Part shown: positions 30,037 through 39,230 of the stretch, in pieces
How the letters are laid out: the number at the start of each line of letters is the position of its first letter
How positions within the stretch are numbered: position 1 is the stretch's first letter
DNA from: Gammaproteobacteria bacterium
Lineage (GTDB): Bacteria; Gemmatimonadota; Gemmatimonadetes; Longimicrobiales; Gaopeijiaceae
Assembly: GCA_028819075.1 (NCBI GenBank)
Contig: JAPPMM010000019.1
Location: forward strand, 1 to 64,000
Direction: 5' to 3'
Length of the DNA: 64,000 nucleotides
Program-made: the position numbers and the translations under genes
Notes under the pieces: generated by a model
Seen by the model: only the letters and a program-made list of their open reading frames with translations
What the model was told of the DNA's origin: nothing
Databases searched by the model: none

Positions 30037-32304
30037 TCAGCAGGACACGCAGTTGTTGTTGTTCTTCGACCCCAGGCGCTCCAGCAGAGCGATGGTGGAC
30101 GGGAACGGCTGCACGCGCTGCACCGGACCGTTGGCCATGTCGGCGGTAGTCTGGCCCCTGCGGCTCAGCACCGTGACGTCGGCGCCGTGCTCCACCAGAT
30201 AGAGCACCAGCTCGTCGTCGCCCCGGGACGCGGCGTGATGGAGCGCGGTGTAGGCGTTGGCGTCGCGCACGTTGACGTCCGCGTTGGCCTCTTCCACCAG
30301 GAACTTGACCGCCGCGAGCCAGTTGTCGGGCACGTAGCGATGCGCGTTGCCCGCGAAGGACTGGCCGTAGCCGACGCCGGAGGCAGCGTGGATCGGGTAG
30401 ATGGCGGGCCCGCCGGTGGGGACGGACGGCACGCCGGAGAGATCGTCGTCGTCGCCCCGTCCATAGCCCTGCTGTGCGGGTTCTTCCTCCTCTTCATCCG
30501 TCTCGCCCTCGGCGTTGGCCAGGCCGGGACCCTCGGCCTCGGCTCCAGCTGCCTCGGTGGCTGGCTCTTCGCTGGCCGGCGTCTCCGTCTCGGACTCGCC
30601 CTCGGCCTCCTCACCTTCAACGGCCTCACCCTCTCCAGCCTCGACGACCGCTTCCTCCGCCGGCGCCGGTTCCGGGGGCGGCGGGGGACGGCGGCGGCGG
30701 CGCTGGGGCGGCTTCATGGTCGGGATGCCGGGATCGGCGCCGTGCTCTTTCAGGAGTCGCATCGCATCCACGTCGAGCGCATAGGCGGCCCTCCAGAACG
30801 GCGTCGCGCCCTGCAGGTTGATGCCGCTGCCGCGGAGCACCCCGAATGTGTACTCCATGAACCAGAGATGGGCCTTCAGGCGCGCGTTGGGATCGGCGCC
30901 GGCTTCCAGCAGGGCATCCAGCACCTCCAGATGGGTCGCGTTCTGCTGCAGATGCTCGGTGGGGTGCGCATAGGACGCCCGCGGCGCCCATTGCCGCTCC
31001 AGCACCGCGAAGAGCGGGGTCGTGCCCGCCTGACTCGCCAGGTTGGGGTCGGCGCCGCGCTCGAGCAGGGTCAGGGCGAGGTCGAACTGACCGTTCACGG
31101 ACGCCATCAGGAGCGGGGAGGTCTGGTCGCCCTCGGAGACCTGGTTGATCTCCGCGCCGGCTTCGAGCAGCGTGAGGGTCGCCTCCACGTGGCCCTGCCG
31201 GATTGCGTGCAGGAGAGGCGTCAATCCGCCCCAGGCGCCCACCATCTGCGCGTAGGACATGGGCCGGGGCTCTTCGTCCGGACGGGGATCGCCGTCCTCG
31301 TCGTCCGCGGATTCGTCCTCGTCTCCCTCGTCGTCCGTGGATTCCTCCTCGTCCCCTTCGGCTTCCTCGGATGCCTCGTCGGCCTCCCCGCTTTCCGCGG
31401 GCTCGCCGGAGTCTTCCTCCGCTTCGGAAGCCGCGTCAGCCTCGGTCCCGGATTCCTCGCCCTCCCCTTCTTCCTCCGCCTCGATCTGCCCTTCCTGGTT
31501 GGCCATGGTGCGCCCGTCGTTCGCGGGATCGGGCACGTCGGGCCACCTGCGCTGGATTTCGCGCGAAGCCTCGATGGCCGCCTGCACCTGGCTGGGGGTG
31601 GGCTGCCACTCCGGACCCCCGCCCTCCTTCTCCTTGAAGTCGGCCAGGAACTCGTTCAGGCGGCGGTCGGCCGCGGCGTCCGCCCGCTCGCGCTCCGCCA
31701 CGTCCACCGACCAGGCCGCCAGCGATAGATCGGCACCGGCTCCGAGCAGCACCTCCAGGGCCGCGACCCGGTTGCTGGCGGCGGCGAAGATGAGGGGGGT
31801 CTGGCCCCATGCGCCCTCGCGCCCGTTCACGTCCGCGCCGGCCTCGACCAGTACCTCGACCACTGCGGGATCGCCGGTGGCCGCCGCCAGGTGGAGCGGC
31901 GTCGCGCCCGAATTGGTCGTGCTCGCGTTGGGGTCGCTGCCCGCATCCAGAAGCACCTCGACCACGGTGGCGCGCGCGCGCCGGGATGCCAGGTGGAGGG
32001 GCGTGTAGTGCCCGATGCGGGTGCCCGCGTCCACACGCGCGCCGGCATAGAGCAGCACGTCCGCGAGTTCGGCGTCGCCGCGCTCGGCGGCCCAGTGGAG
32101 CGCGGTCATGCCGTCGCCCTGGGGCGCATTCACGTCCGCGCCTTCCCGCAACAGGCGCCGCACGGCCTCCAGATCGCCCCGCGCCGCCGCGTCGGCCACG
32201 GGCGCGTCGGACCAGCCGCCGCCCAGCAGCAGCAGCGGCACGATCGCCATCCCCAGCAAGCGCGCCCGCCCGCGAGGGCTTCCCATCGGCCCCGCCGTTT
32301 TCAT
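30037..32304 (-). CDS. Exported ankyrin-repeat protein with acidic linkers (copy 2)
   Basis: 755-aa paralogue of the ankyrin protein at 5406-7358. A Sec signal (LLGMAIVPLLLLGGG) is followed by ankyrin repeats in three blocks: about 38-205, 355-535 and 640-735. Two long Glu/Asp/Ser-rich inserts, about 270-345 (bases roughly 31255-31495) and 545-620, are absent from copy 1. Shared non-ankyrin stretches include HLWFMEYTFG, GATPFWRAAYALD, IYPIHAASGVGY and SRRGQTTADMANG. It ends in an Asn run and CVSC, so a cysteine pair closes the chain. Its start overlaps the DUF1552 stop (ATGA at 32304-32301). The acidic inserts could bind Ca2+ or keep the protein extended; this is inference. Confidence 0.9.
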   Translation of the reverse strand: MKTAGPMGSPRGRARLLGMAIVPLLLLGGGWSDAPVADAAARGDLEAVRRLLREGADVNAPQGDGMTALHWAAERGDAELADVLLYAGARVDAGTRIGHYTPLHLASRRARATVVEVLLDAGSDPNASTTNSGATPLHLAAATGDPAVVEVLVEAGADVNGREGAWGQTPLIFAAASNRVAALEVLLGAGADLSLAAWSVDVAERERADAAADRRLNEFLADFKEKEGGGPEWQPTPSQVQAAIEASREIQRRWPDVPDPANDGRTMANQEGQIEAEEEGEGEESGTEADAASEAEEDSGEPAESGEADEASEEAEGDEEESTDDEGDEDESADDEDGDPRPDEEPRPMSYAQMVGAWGGLTPLLHAIRQGHVEATLTLLEAGAEINQVSEGDQTSPLLMASVNGQFDLALTLLERGADPNLASQAGTTPLFAVLERQWAPRASYAHPTEHLQQNATHLEVLDALLEAGADPNARLKAHLWFMEYTFGVLRGSGINLQGATPFWRAAYALDVDAMRLLKEHGADPGIPTMKPPQRRRRRPPPPPEPAPAEEAVVEAGEGEAVEGEEAEGESETETPASEEPATEAAGAEAEGPGLANAEGETDEEEEEPAQQGYGRGDDDDLSGVPSVPTGGPAIYPIHAASGVGYGQSFAGNAHRYVPDNWLAAVKFLVEEANADVNVRDANAYTALHHAASRGDDELVLYLVEHGADVTVLSRRGQTTADMANGPVQRVQPFPSTIALLERLGSKNNNNCVSC

Positions 32305-33698
32305 GACGTCACCGGCACGGTCAGGGAGAACTCGCCGGTTGCATCCCCGAACGTGACCAGATCCTCGTGGCCGAGCTTGTGCAACAGCGTGGTGAACACA
32401 TTGGCCATCGGCGTGCCGTCCGGGGCCTTCAGATGCAGGTTGCCCTCAAGCTGGCCGTTGGCCCCGCCCAGGATCACCAGCGGGCACCGCCTGTGGTTGT
32501 GCAGGTTCGCATCCCCCATCGGCGAGCCCCAGATGACCATGGACCGGTCCAGCAGGCTCATCTCCCCGTCCATCGTCTCCTGCAGCCGCTCCAGCAGGTA
32601 CGCCAGTTGTCCCGTGCGCCACTGGCAGATCGTGTTGAACTCGAGGATGGCCTCCTCGTTGCCGCCGTGGTGAGAGGCGGGATGGAAGGCCCGGTCCGAA
32701 CCGCTCTCCGGGAACCTGCGGTTGGAAGCGTCCCGTCCCATCTTGAGTGAGGCGACCCGCGTGGCGTCCGTCTCGAAGGCCAGCACCTGCAGGTCGAAGA
32801 GGAGGCGCATGTGCTCCTCGAAGGAGTCGGGCACGCCCGGAGGAGCGCCGGGCAGCTCGCGCGGGGCTCCGCTGGTGTTGCGCTCCTCCACCCGCTCGAT
32901 GCGCCGCTCGATCTCGCGGACGCTGTCCAGATAGCGGTCCACCCGCTGCAGGTCCACCGCGCCCAGCTGGCGCCGCAGGTCGGCCACCTCGCCGGCAACC
33001 CAGTCCAGGATGCTCCCGTGGGTCCGCCGCCGCCGTGCCCGCTCGTCGGTGCTACCGCCGGCCCCGAAGAGCATGTCGAACGCGGCGCGCGGGCTGCGGA
33101 TCATCGGCAGCGGCAGGTCGGGCGACGCCCAACTGATCGAGTCCATGTACGAGCACGAGTAGTTGTAGTCGCAACCGCCCCCCGAGTCCGTGGGCTCGAT
33201 GGAGAGCTGGAGCGAAGGCAGCACCGTGTCCTGCCCGAAGCGCTGGGCGTGCAACTGATCCAGCGAGGTTCCGCAGTAGATGTCGGATCCCTGGGTCTGC
33301 TTCGGATGCGACTGGGTCAGGAACACCGCGCTGGAGCGGAAGTGGTCGCCGCCCACCTCCGGCGGCGCGAAGGCCTCCGCCATGCGCACGTCGGTGTTGC
33401 TGATGATGGTCATGTCGTCACGCCACGGCTCGAGCCCCTTCAGCACGTTGATGTCGCTGAGCTCGAAGTCCCGTCCCTGGGTGACGGGCGCGAAGAGATG
33501 CTGCCTGGCGCCCCACTCGTTGCAGCCGGCGACGCCGTGCACCTCCTCGATGCAGATCAGGCGTGTCGGCTCGCCTTCCGCGCGCCCGCGCGCGATACCG
33601 GCGGGAATCATCGCGTCCAGCAGCGGAAGCGAGAGGGTGGCGCCCGCCCCGCGCAGGAAGGTTCGCCGCGGAAGAGCCTTGCTGGTCAGAAAATGCAT
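32301..33698 (-). CDS. DUF1552 family protein, Tat-exported (copy 2)
   Basis: 465-aa paralogue of the protein at 3988-5409. The Tat signal reads LPRRTFLRGAGATLSLPLLD. Shared motifs include CIEEVHGVAGCNEWG, ISNTDVRMAEA, GGGCDYNYSCSY, FHPASHHGGNEEA and MVIWGSPMGDANLHNHRRCP. The function of DUF1552 is not established; the protein is normally encoded beside DUF1592-type cytochromes, as here, where that gene ends 78 bases upstream. It is translationally coupled to the ankyrin gene downstream. Functional linkage of all three is inferred from this order. Confidence 0.92.
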   Translation of the reverse strand: MHFLTSKALPRRTFLRGAGATLSLPLLDAMIPAGIARGRAEGEPTRLICIEEVHGVAGCNEWGARQHLFAPVTQGRDFELSDINVLKGLEPWRDDMTIISNTDVRMAEAFAPPEVGGDHFRSSAVFLTQSHPKQTQGSDIYCGTSLDQLHAQRFGQDTVLPSLQLSIEPTDSGGGCDYNYSCSYMDSISWASPDLPLPMIRSPRAAFDMLFGAGGSTDERARRRRTHGSILDWVAGEVADLRRQLGAVDLQRVDRYLDSVREIERRIERVEERNTSGAPRELPGAPPGVPDSFEEHMRLLFDLQVLAFETDATRVASLKMGRDASNRRFPESGSDRAFHPASHHGGNEEAILEFNTICQWRTGQLAYLLERLQETMDGEMSLLDRSMVIWGSPMGDANLHNHRRCPLVILGGANGQLEGNLHLKAPDGTPMANVFTTLLHKLGHEDLVTFGDATGEFSLTVPVTS

Positions 33699-33776
33699 GC
33701 CACGATCCAGGATGAAGGATGATGGACGCGGGCCCGCCCGTGCCGTACACGGTCGAGCGCGCGGTTCGCGGTCATA

Positions 33777-36236
33777 TCAGTTGAATGTATCCCGGGCCCC
33801 GCTGTTCTCGCCATCGGCGAGCGCCAGTGCCTGCTTCATGCGGAACGCGTCGCTCATCACCACTCCGACGATGAAGGACGACATGCGATAGTCGTTCCGC
33901 TCGGCCTCGCGCGCGATGGCGCGAACGGCAGGCTGGTCCCGATGGTCGATCCCCCGCCCCAGCGCATAGGCCATCAGGCTCTCGGTGAACTGCCGCACCA
34001 GCGGAATGGGGCGCTTGAGCAGGACGCGAGACAGATCCGCCGGGGTCTCGATCTCGGTCCCGTCGTAATAGGTGCTCCGGGTGTCGAGCGGCGTGCCCTC
34101 CTCGCGGATGCGCCACTGGCCGGTCACGTCGAAGTTGTCGAGCGCCAGCCCGATGGGGTCGATGAGCTCGTGACAGGAGGCGCAGTCCGGGTTGTCCCGA
34201 TGGGCCTCCAGCCGCTCGCGCGTGGTCAGGACCTTGCCGTCGCGCGCGCTTGCGGTCTCCTCCAGGTCGGGGATGCCGGGGGGAGGAGGTGGCGGCGGGG
34301 TACCCAGCAGGACTTCCATCACCCACAAGCCGCGCAGCACCGGCGACGTGCGGTTTCCGAGCGAGGTCTGGACCAGCATGCTGCCGTGGCCCAGGATTCC
34401 GCGCCGGCGATCGTCGGGATAGCCCACGCGACGGAAGGCCTCGCCCTGCACGCCCTGGATGCCGTAGTGACGCGCCAGCCGCTCGTTCACGAAGGTGTAG
34501 TCGGCGCTGTACAGCTCCAGCAGGCTCCGGTCCTCGCGGATCAGGTTGTGGAAGAAGAGCTCGCTCTCGCGCCGCATCGCATCGGCGAACTGGCGGCTGT
34601 AGTTGGGGAAGCGGAACGCGTCCGGGCTGACCAGTTCCACGTCCTGCAGGCGCAGCCAGAGTGACGCGAAGCGGGTGGCCAGCGCCTCCGAACGCGGATC
34701 GGCCAGCAGCCGGCGCGCCTGGGCCTCGAGCCGGACCGGATCGGAGAGCGCTCCCTCGCGCGCTGCGGCCACCAGCTCGGCGTCCGGGCCGGCGCCCCAC
34801 AGGAAGAAGGACAGGCGCGCCGCAAGATCTTCGCCTGCGAGCGGATAGATCTCTCCGGGCGCCACATCCCCGGGCTCCCGCTCCATGCGGAAGAGGAAGT
34901 GCGGACTCGAGAGGATCGCCTCGAGCGCCGTCCGCACGCCCGCTTCGAAGCCCCCGTCCTCCGAACCCATCCCGTAGAAGACGAGGAGATCGCTCACCTC
35001 GCTGTCGTTCACGTCGCGGCCGTAGGCTTCCGCGGCGAGCCGGGACACGATCTCGTGGGCGCAGGGCCGCTCCTCGGCGGCGGCCGTGGGCCGGCAGGAG
35101 AAGACCCGCCGCCGGGCGTCGAAATCGGACACGCCCGTGGTGTTGTGCGGCCCTTCGACCGTCAGGCTCATAATGTGCGGGAGCGAAGTGGTCCCGTAGC
35201 TGGTCTCGGTGCCGGTCAGCGACCAGTCGTTGGGGCGGATCAGGTCCTCGTAGGGGCCGTCCATCTGGCGGATGAAGGCAGCCGTGAGGCGGTGCTCGCC
35301 CGCGCGCACGGGGATGGGGTCGGTGCGCACCGGGAAGCCCTTGCGCCCCTGGAAGTCGATGTCGCCCCCGTAGCGCAACAGCGCCACCCGCTCCCCGTTG
35401 ACGGAGATGTCGATGTCGTGGTCGCGCTCGCCCCAGCCCGACATGAAGCTCATCGAGAAGATGTACTCCCCGTCGGCCGGGAAGGAGTGCAGGACGCTCA
35501 CACCTCCGCGGGTGCCGAAGGGCGCCCCTTCGACCCGCTCCCATTCGTGCTGGGACACGGAGGGCGGGTTGCCGTAGGTAACGGACGTGGTGGCCGCGTC
35601 GCGGTCGCCGATGGCGCGGCGCGCGATATCGCTGGCGGCGGCCAGGTAGGCGTCCATCAGGGTGGGGGTGAGCGTCTGGGCCTCGGCGTTGTTGTCGAAG
35701 CTCTCGCTGATGCGGTCGGGCGGCAGCCAGTCCTCCGGGTCGACCGTGAGGCCCAGCAGGTCGTGGATGACGCGGGCGTACTCGGCCCGGTTGAGGCGCT
35801 GGAACGGGCGGGTGCCCGCATACGGGCGGGCGGCCGCCGCCTCGTCCACCACGTCCTCCAGGTACTGCGCCAGCGCGGTGAGGGTGTCCTCGGTGGGGCG
35901 GCGCGAGCCGGGCGGCGGCATCATGCCCGCGCGCAGCTTGCGGATCATGCGCTCGGCAACTTCGGCGTTTTCGTCCGCGCGGGTGACATCGAACCCCTCA
36001 AGCGACAGGTTGCCGCGCATGCGCCGCTCGCTGTGGCAGCGGGTGCAGTAGCGCTCGACGACGTCTTCGACGGGGACGGAGCCCAGATCGGCGGGGAGAA
36101 CCGGATGGGCATCGTCGTATGCGGGATATGCATCCGGGGCAGGCCCATACGTCACGTCGGAGGAGCCGGCGTCGCGCGCTCCCTCCGCGACCAGCAGCAC
36201 ACCCCCCAGCGCCACCGCGGCGGCCAGAACCTTCAT
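33777..36236 (-). CDS. DUF1587/DUF1592/DUF1588/DUF1585 multidomain cytochrome-like protein
   Basis: 819-aa exported protein of the planctomycete-type cytochrome family. The signal peptide is KVLAAAVALGGVLLVAEGA. A c-type heme motif CTRCH is at 64-68, typical of the N-terminal cytochrome module. DUF1587 follows (RPFQRLNRAEYARVIHDLLG), then a carbohydrate-binding-like beta region with GGVSVLHSFPADGEYIF, DUF1592 (AARLSFFLWGAGPD), DUF1588 with a second CxxCH (CASCH, 685-689, in DCASCHELIDPIGLALDNFD) and a C-terminal DUF1585-like end. Translation starts at ATG 36236 behind AAGGAGA. It presumably transfers electrons or oxidises a substrate in the periplasm; the substrate is unknown. It heads the DUF1552-ankyrin set. 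Confidence 0.92.
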   Translation of the reverse strand: MKVLAAAVALGGVLLVAEGARDAGSSDVTYGPAPDAYPAYDDAHPVLPADLGSVPVEDVVERYCTRCHSERRMRGNLSLEGFDVTRADENAEVAERMIRKLRAGMMPPPGSRRPTEDTLTALAQYLEDVVDEAAAARPYAGTRPFQRLNRAEYARVIHDLLGLTVDPEDWLPPDRISESFDNNAEAQTLTPTLMDAYLAAASDIARRAIGDRDAATTSVTYGNPPSVSQHEWERVEGAPFGTRGGVSVLHSFPADGEYIFSMSFMSGWGERDHDIDISVNGERVALLRYGGDIDFQGRKGFPVRTDPIPVRAGEHRLTAAFIRQMDGPYEDLIRPNDWSLTGTETSYGTTSLPHIMSLTVEGPHNTTGVSDFDARRRVFSCRPTAAAEERPCAHEIVSRLAAEAYGRDVNDSEVSDLLVFYGMGSEDGGFEAGVRTALEAILSSPHFLFRMEREPGDVAPGEIYPLAGEDLAARLSFFLWGAGPDAELVAAAREGALSDPVRLEAQARRLLADPRSEALATRFASLWLRLQDVELVSPDAFRFPNYSRQFADAMRRESELFFHNLIREDRSLLELYSADYTFVNERLARHYGIQGVQGEAFRRVGYPDDRRRGILGHGSMLVQTSLGNRTSPVLRGLWVMEVLLGTPPPPPPPGIPDLEETASARDGKVLTTRERLEAHRDNPDCASCHELIDPIGLALDNFDVTGQWRIREEGTPLDTRSTYYDGTEIETPADLSRVLLKRPIPLVRQFTESLMAYALGRGIDHRDQPAVRAIAREAERNDYRMSSFIVGVVMSDAFRMKQALALADGENSGARDTFN

Positions 36237-36478
36237 GACTTCTCCTTGCCGAGCGGGCCGCGGTCCGGCAGCCCCTCCACCCAGGGTCCCCGCCAGGCAC
36301 TCGCAGCCGGACGAGGACAACCCTTCAATGTAACGATGTGCCGCATGCGGAACAGCCCGCCTGGAACCGACCTTGCCGTAGCGGTCCGCGTCAGCTCGTC
36401 AGGCCGCTTGCCGGGGTCTCCGGCAGCCGGTCTTATCCTACGATGGTCCTGACGTTGCGGCTAAAGGGGAGGCGGACG
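36237..36478. promoter_or_regulatory. Divergent intergenic region, 242 bp
   Basis: Separates the DUF1592 gene (minus) from the TonB receptor (plus), so it must hold promoters for both. It contains the perfect 10-bp palindrome CCGCATGCGG at 36341-36350 and a short GCCGG/CCGGC hairpin close to the receptor start. No convincing -35/-10 pair was found. Confidence 0.35.
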
Positions 36479-39157
36479 ATGGGTGCCTTGCACGGGCTCC
36501 AGGTGAGTTCCCTGTTTGCGCTCGTTCTCACGGCGGTTCAACTGGAAGCCCAGGAGGGCGCCATCGCCGGCCGAGTGACGGACATGGAGACCGGCGCGCC
36601 GCTGGCGTCCGCCGCGGTGGAGGTTCTGGGTGCGGCGGCCACCTCGTCGGTGACCGACGCCGCCGGCGAATTCCGCGTCTCCGTGCCGGCTGGCACCCAT
36701 TCCCTCCTGGTCACCCTCATCGGGCACGAGTCCTCGCGCACGGACGGTGTAACCGTGGTGGCCGGAGAAACGGCATCGGTCGCCATCCAGCTCCGCTCCC
36801 GCGCGCTCGTCCTCAACCAACTGGTCGTGACCGTATCTCGCCGGGAGGAGAAGGAGCTCGACGCCCCGGCCTCCGTCTCCACCCTGACCAACCAGCAGAT
36901 CTCGCGCATCATCGCGCGAACCCCCGCGGACCACGTCAGGACGCTCCCGGGAGTCGACCTCGCCAGCACCGGTCTCACCCAGAGCTACGCGGTCGTGCGC
37001 GGCTTCAACAACGTGGCCTCCGGACGGCTGCTCAGCATAGTCGACAACCGCTATGCGCGCATACCGGCGCTCAGGATCAACGCCATCAACATGATCCCGA
37101 CCACCGACATGGACATCGAGCGCATCGAGCTGGCGCGCGGCCCGGGCGCGGCGCTCTACGGGCCCAACGCGGCCGAGGGCGTGATGCACATCATCACCTG
37201 GTCGCCGATCGACCGGCCGGGGACGACCGTCACGCTCGGCGGCGGCGAGAGGTCGGTCGTGCAGTTCCTGCTGCGCAGCGCGCACTCGGTCTCCGACCGG
37301 TTCGGCTTCAAGGTGTCGGGCCAGTATCTCCGCGGCGAAGACTGGGAGTACGAGGACCCGTGGGAGGTGCAGGCGCGCACGGAGGAGCCCGACCATCCGC
37401 GCATCGGGATCCGCAACCCGCTCAACGAGCGCTTTTTCGGCGACGTGCGGGCGGACTATCGCTTCGCGGACGACGGCGAGTTCATCGTCTCGGGCGGACT
37501 CAACAACTCCCTCAGCAGCATCAACCTCACCGCCATCGGCTCCTCCCAGACCCACGACTGGCAGTACCGCTACACCCAGGCGCGGCTGCTGAAGGGACGC
37601 TTCTTCGGGCAGTTCTTCCTCAATCAGACGCATTCGGGCCACAACAGCTACCTGCTGCGCAGCGGGGATCTCATCGTCGACCGCTCGCGCACCATGGCCG
37701 CCCAGCTTCAGCACGGCCTGGATCTCGGCACCCGCCAGAGCTTCACCTACGGGATCGACTGGCAGCGCATCGAGCCCCGCTCCCAGGGCACCATCTACGG
37801 GCGCAACGAAGACGACGACGTCCTCGTGGAGGCGGGCGCCTACCTGCACTCCGAGACGCGGCTCGGAAGCCGATTCGACCTGGTGACCGCGTTTCGGGTC
37901 GACGATCACAACCGCCTGACCGGCCTGAACTTCTCGCCGCGGGCCGCGCTCGTCTTCCGTCCCGCCGAAGGCCACAACCTGCGCCTGACCTACAATCGCG
38001 CCTTCGCGAACCCCTCCACGTCGGCGCTCTTCCTCGACATCGCTTCGGGCAGGCTGCCGATCGTCCCGGGCATCGGCTACACATTGCGCGCCTTCGGCGT
38101 CCCGGGCGACGGCATGAGCTTCTCGGACCGCTGCTCCGGCGGGTTGATGGACTACTGCATGCGATCGCCCTTCATGCCGGGCCAGCTCCCCGCAAACGCC
38201 GCGCCGTTCTGGGACGCGCTGGTGACGCAGTTCGCGCCGGAGATGCTGCACCCGCTCCTGATGGGGCCAGGGAATCGCCCCGGCGATCCGGCGCTGGGCA
38301 CGGTCTTGCGGCGCTTCGACCCGAACGCGCTTGGCGTCGAGGGTGGCGACATCTTCCCCCTCGATCCGGGACCAAGAGCGGTCCCTCCCCTCGTCGCGAC
38401 CACCTTCAATACGATCGAGGCCGGGTACAAGGGGCTGATCCAGGACCGTGTGAGGCTGGCCGCCGACGTGTATTACGCCAATGTCGAGAACTTTGTCGGC
38501 GCCCTGAAGGTGGAGTCGCCCAACGTCTTCCTCGACCCGGCCTCGGCCGGCGCGTTCCTGCAGAGCCGGCTCGGCCCGCTGGTTGAGGCGGGGCTGGTCA
38601 CACCCGGGCAGATGACCGAACTGGCCGCGGGGCTCGTGTCGGTGCCGCTGGGAGTGGTCACGCCGGACGGGTTCGACGTGCATGACATGGTCTTCACCAG
38701 CCGGAATTTCGGATCGGCGAGCTACTGGGGAGCCGACTTCTCGGCGCAGTACCTCGTCTCCGACCGGGTCAGCCTGACCGCGGGGTATTCGTTCCAGAAC
38801 ACGGATTGCTTCGACTTCGACGACGACGGCCACTGCCCCGGCCCGGACGACCTCGCCCTCAACGCTCCCAGCCACAAGGGCGCCCTCGGCTTCGCCTACA
38901 CCGACCGCGCCGCGGGATTCACTTTCGACGGGCGCTGGCGCCTTTCCGACGCCTTCGAGATGAGTTCGGGCGTCTTCAGCGGGCGCGTGGATGCCTACCA
39001 GGTCGTGGACGTCACAGCCGGTTATCTGCTTCCATTTCAAACAGATACGCGCGTTGAGTTCACCGTCTACAACGCCCTGGACAACCTGCACCAGGAATTC
39101 GTGGGCGCTCCGGAGCTGGGCAGGCTGGCGCTCGTGAGGGTACGCTACGACTTCTGA
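36479..39157 (+). CDS. TonB-dependent receptor with carboxypeptidase-regulatory-like domain
   Basis: 892-aa outer-membrane receptor. ATG 36479 has GGGGAGG six bases upstream and starts the signal peptide (SSLFALVLTAVQLEAQ). A carboxypeptidase-regulatory-like domain spans about 25-110 (GAIAGRVTDMETGAPLASAA). The plug domain starts with VTVSRREEKELDAPASVSTL and contains RIELARGPGAALYGPNAAEG. The barrel ends in RVRYDF, an aromatic outer-membrane signature. Unlike the SusC at the window start it lacks a SusD partner. It diverges from the DUF1592 cytochrome gene, suggesting uptake of a related substrate. The plug and barrel look intact. Confidence 0.93.
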   Translation: MGALHGLQVSSLFALVLTAVQLEAQEGAIAGRVTDMETGAPLASAAVEVLGAAATSSVTDAAGEFRVSVPAGTHSLLVTLIGHESSRTDGVTVVAGETASVAIQLRSRALVLNQLVVTVSRREEKELDAPASVSTLTNQQISRIIARTPADHVRTLPGVDLASTGLTQSYAVVRGFNNVASGRLLSIVDNRYARIPALRINAINMIPTTDMDIERIELARGPGAALYGPNAAEGVMHIITWSPIDRPGTTVTLGGGERSVVQFLLRSAHSVSDRFGFKVSGQYLRGEDWEYEDPWEVQARTEEPDHPRIGIRNPLNERFFGDVRADYRFADDGEFIVSGGLNNSLSSINLTAIGSSQTHDWQYRYTQARLLKGRFFGQFFLNQTHSGHNSYLLRSGDLIVDRSRTMAAQLQHGLDLGTRQSFTYGIDWQRIEPRSQGTIYGRNEDDDVLVEAGAYLHSETRLGSRFDLVTAFRVDDHNRLTGLNFSPRAALVFRPAEGHNLRLTYNRAFANPSTSALFLDIASGRLPIVPGIGYTLRAFGVPGDGMSFSDRCSGGLMDYCMRSPFMPGQLPANAAPFWDALVTQFAPEMLHPLLMGPGNRPGDPALGTVLRRFDPNALGVEGGDIFPLDPGPRAVPPLVATTFNTIEAGYKGLIQDRVRLAADVYYANVENFVGALKVESPNVFLDPASAGAFLQSRLGPLVEAGLVTPGQMTELAAGLVSVPLGVVTPDGFDVHDMVFTSRNFGSASYWGADFSAQYLVSDRVSLTAGYSFQNTDCFDFDDDGHCPGPDDLALNAPSHKGALGFAYTDRAAGFTFDGRWRLSDAFEMSSGVFSGRVDAYQVVDVTAGYLLPFQTDTRVEFTVYNALDNLHQEFVGAPELGRLALVRVRYDF

Positions 39158-39230
39158 ACCATGACGGATTGTCCCAGGTCGCGAGAGCGGATCTCATGAC
39201 GAATCTCTTCCAGTCGCAGGAGCGGGCCTC

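Noticed and set aside
30037-30060. C-terminal CVSC as a eukaryote-type CaaX prenylation box, as in effector ankyrin proteins
   Set aside because: The protein has an N-terminal Sec signal and sits in a metabolic-looking operon with no secretion system; paralogue 1 lacks a terminal CaaX but has a cysteine pair, so a disulfide is simpler.
36461-39091. Long open frame on the minus strand opposite the TonB receptor
   Set aside because: High GC makes stops rare on the opposite strand; the translation is rich in Arg, Val, Glu and Gly without domains, while the plus-strand protein is a clear receptor. The same applies to long antisense frames opposite susC/susD, mfd and the ankyrin genes.
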